From the NCBI RefSeq assembly GCF_001700965.1, contig NZ_CP016756.1, positions 2,656,501-2,720,500 of the forward strand: 64,000 nt of DNA, read 5' to 3'. Position 1 is the stretch's first letter, and every line of letters starts with the position of its first letter. The DNA is from Stenotrophomonas nitritireducens. Its GTDB lineage: Bacteria; Pseudomonadota; Gammaproteobacteria; Xanthomonadales; Xanthomonadaceae. The position numbers and the translations under genes are program-made. Below are positions 62,246 to 64,000 of the stretch, piece by piece. Below the pieces are notes generated by a model. It did not search any database and had not been told where the DNA came from. It saw nothing but the letters and a program-made list of their open reading frames with translations.

Positions 62246-64000
62246 ATGAGTACGGTGCGTCTGGAAGTGGTCAGCAATCAAACCAAGTCGGACATGATCC
62301 CTCTGCAACCTGCCTCGCAGGACATCTGGGAAAAGAAGTACCGCCTCACGACCAAGGCGGGCGAAGCGCTGGATGCCGATATCGACGGCACCTACCTGCG
62401 CGTGGCCCGTGCCTTGGCTGACGCCGAGGCCACCGACGACAAGCGCGCCTACTGGTATGAGCGGTTTGCCTGGGCCCTGCGCCGTGGCGCAATCCCGGCG
62501 GGCCGCATCACCTCCAATGCCGGCGCGCAGCAGCACAAGCCGGCTACCAGCACCATCAACTGCACCGTGTCGGGCACCATCACCGACTCGATGGATGGCA
62601 TCCTGGAAAAGGTCCACGAAGCGGGCCTGACCTTGAAGGCCGGCTGCGGCATCGGCTACGAGTTCAGCACCCTGCGTCCGCGCGGTGCCTTCGTTGCCGG
62701 CGCCGGTGCCTACACCTCCGGGCCGATGTCCTTCATGGATATCTACGACAAGATGTGCTTCACCGTGTCCTCGGCCGGTGGCCGCCGTGGCGCGCAGATG
62801 GGCACCTTCGACGTGTCGCACCCGGACGTGAAGGACTTCATCCGCGCCAAGCGCGAAGACGGCCGCCTGCGCCAGTTCAACCTGTCGCTGCTGATCACCG
62901 ACGGCTTCATGGACGCGGTCAAGAACGACGCCGACTGGCAGCTGGTGTTCCCGATCAACACCAAGGAACAGGCCGAAGTCGACCAGAACGCGACCGACCT
63001 GGTCTGGCGCGATTGGCCGACCCACGAGAACTACATCGTCCGCGATGACGGCCTGGTGGCCTGCAAGGTGTATGGCCACATTCGTGCCCGTCACCTGTGG
63101 GACATGATCATGGTCTCCACCTATGACTACGCCGAGCCGGGTTTCATCCTGATCGACCGCGTCAACGAGATGAACAACAACTGGTGGTGCGAGAACATCC
63201 GCGCCACCAACCCCTGCGGCGAGCAGCCGCTGCCGCCGTACGGCGCCTGCCTGCTGGGTTCGGTGAACCTGACGAAGTTCGTGCGTGACCCGTTCACCGA
63301 CAAGGCCTCGTTCGACTGGGACGAGTACAAGGAAGTGGTGCGCGTGTTCACCCGCATGCTCGACAACGTGGTCGAAGTGAACGGCCTGCCGCTGGAACAG
63401 CAGCGCAACGAGATCATGCGCAAGCGCCGCCACGGCATGGGCTTCCTCGGCCTGGGCAGCACCATGACCATGCTGCAGATGAAGTACGGCAGCCCCGAGT
63501 CCTGCGAGTTCACCGAAGCCATTGCCCGTGACATGGCCGTGGCCGGCTGGGAAACCGGCCTGGAGCTGGCCCGTGAGAAGGGCGCCGCCCCGATCATGGA
63601 AGAGCAGTTCGCGGTCACCGCCGCGATGCTGCGCCAGCGCCCGGAAATGAAGAAGGACGGCTGGAAGATTGGCCAGAAGATCGCCGGCAAGGTGCTGCAC
63701 GCCCGCTACAGCCGCTACATGCAGCGCGTGGCCACGGTGGCCCCGGAGCTGGTGGAAGAGCTGTCCAAGGTGGGTTCGCGCTTCACCCACCACAGCTCCA
63801 TCGCCCCGACCGGCACCATCAGCCTGTCGCTGGCCAACAACGCCTCCAACGGCATCGAGCCCTCGTTCGCGCACCATTACAGCCGTAATGTCATCCGCGA
63901 AGGCAAGAAGTCCAAGGAAAAGGTGGACGTGTTCTCCTTCGAGCTGCTGGCCTACCGCCAGCTGGTCAACGCCAAGGCCATGCCGTTCTCCGACGAGGCC
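62246..64000 (+). CDS. Ribonucleoside-diphosphate reductase large/catalytic chain, N-terminal part (runs off window)
   Basis: The reading frame is open from the ATG at 62246 to the last base (585 codons). The protein starts without an ATP-cone. It has TSNAGAQQHKPATSTINCTV (first redox cysteine), GCGIGYEFSTLRPRGA, then NPCGEQPLPPYGACLLGSVN with the Asn, Cys and Glu of the radical site, and HHSSIAPTGTISLS. It reduces ribonucleotides to deoxyribonucleotides. The sequence type is shared by adenosylcobalamin-dependent (class II, NrdJ) and some class I alpha chains. Which one applies depends on the C-terminal part or an nrdB neighbour outside the window. AGGAG lies 13 bases before the ATG, a long spacing. 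Confidence 0.92.
   Translation, partial: MSTVRLEVVSNQTKSDMIPLQPASQDIWEKKYRLTTKAGEALDADIDGTYLRVARALADAEATDDKRAYWYERFAWALRRGAIPAGRITSNAGAQQHKPATSTINCTVSGTITDSMDGILEKVHEAGLTLKAGCGIGYEFSTLRPRGAFVAGAGAYTSGPMSFMDIYDKMCFTVSSAGGRRGAQMGTFDVSHPDVKDFIRAKREDGRLRQFNLSLLITDGFMDAVKNDADWQLVFPINTKEQAEVDQNATDLVWRDWPTHENYIVRDDGLVACKVYGHIRARHLWDMIMVSTYDYAEPGFILIDRVNEMNNNWWCENIRATNPCGEQPLPPYGACLLGSVNLTKFVRDPFTDKASFDWDEYKEVVRVFTRMLDNVVEVNGLPLEQQRNEIMRKRRHGMGFLGLGSTMTMLQMKYGSPESCEFTEAIARDMAVAGWETGLELAREKGAAPIMEEQFAVTAAMLRQRPEMKKDGWKIGQKIAGKVLHARYSRYMQRVATVAPELVEELSKVGSRFTHHSSIAPTGTISLSLANNASNGIEPSFAHHYSRNVIREGKKSKEKVDVFSFELLAYRQLVNAKAMPFSDEA

Overview
The window is GC-rich chromosomal DNA from a member of the Xanthomonadaceae, most probably Stenotrophomonas. 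Two things point there. The intergenic spaces carry many copies of the GTAG palindrome (GTAGTGCCGAGCCATGCTCGGC), the signature of the SMAG family of REP elements described in Stenotrophomonas maltophilia. Gene content and order (cox/SURF1/ctaA/ctaB block, rpsU-yqeY-dnaG next to tsaD, an Oar-type TonB receptor beside peptidoglycan-peptide enzymes) also fit this family. I see no rRNA, tRNA, CRISPR array, insertion sequence or prophage. Almost all of the sequence is core chromosome.

Layout. 1-10 kb: two EamA-family permeases, a VOC protein, a secreted M28 peptidase, a repeat-built secreted protein, an EnvC-type amidase activator followed by the S41 protease CtpA, a rhomboid protease and a FadL porin. 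10.1-10.9 kb: a tandem triplication of a composite intergenic repeat. 10.9-23.2 kb: PutA, then the complete aa3-type cytochrome c oxidase locus (DUF2244, coxB, ctaD, a 45-residue membrane protein, ctaG, coxC, DUF2909, SURF1, a SCO-like protein, ctaA, ctaB). 23.4-30.7 kb: BASS transporter, small phosphatase, dnaG, YihY, yqeY, rpsU and, divergently, tsaD and folB. 30.8-37.3 kb: MscM-type channel, GH3 glycosidase, two small membrane proteins and a PQQ-type dehydrogenase.

37.3-51 kb is the most interesting part: a two-sided locus that reads as a system for taking up and breaking down peptidoglycan peptides. The leftward side has a MurR/RpiR regulator, a YkuD-type protein, a dicarboxylate/amino-acid symporter, an L-Ala-D/L-Glu-type epimerase and an NlpC/P60 hydrolase. 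The rightward side has a transglutaminase-like protein, an Oar-like TonB-dependent receptor, a beta-lactamase-fold serine hydrolase and a VanX-type D-Ala-D-Ala dipeptidase. Inside it, at 40.4-41.2 kb, lies a nested palindromic region: two inverted copies of a roughly 235-bp hairpin-rich element whose differences preserve base pairing.

51-64 kb: an EF-hand protein, two HAD hydrolases, an HglS-type 2-oxoadipate dioxygenase, an M17 aminopeptidase, an AI-2E family permease, a YqjD/YqjE-like trio, a DegP/DegQ-type protease, and the 5' part of a ribonucleotide reductase gene preceded by a long structured leader. Start codons were chosen from Shine-Dalgarno spacing, signal-peptide position and remembered family lengths. 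No database search was possible.
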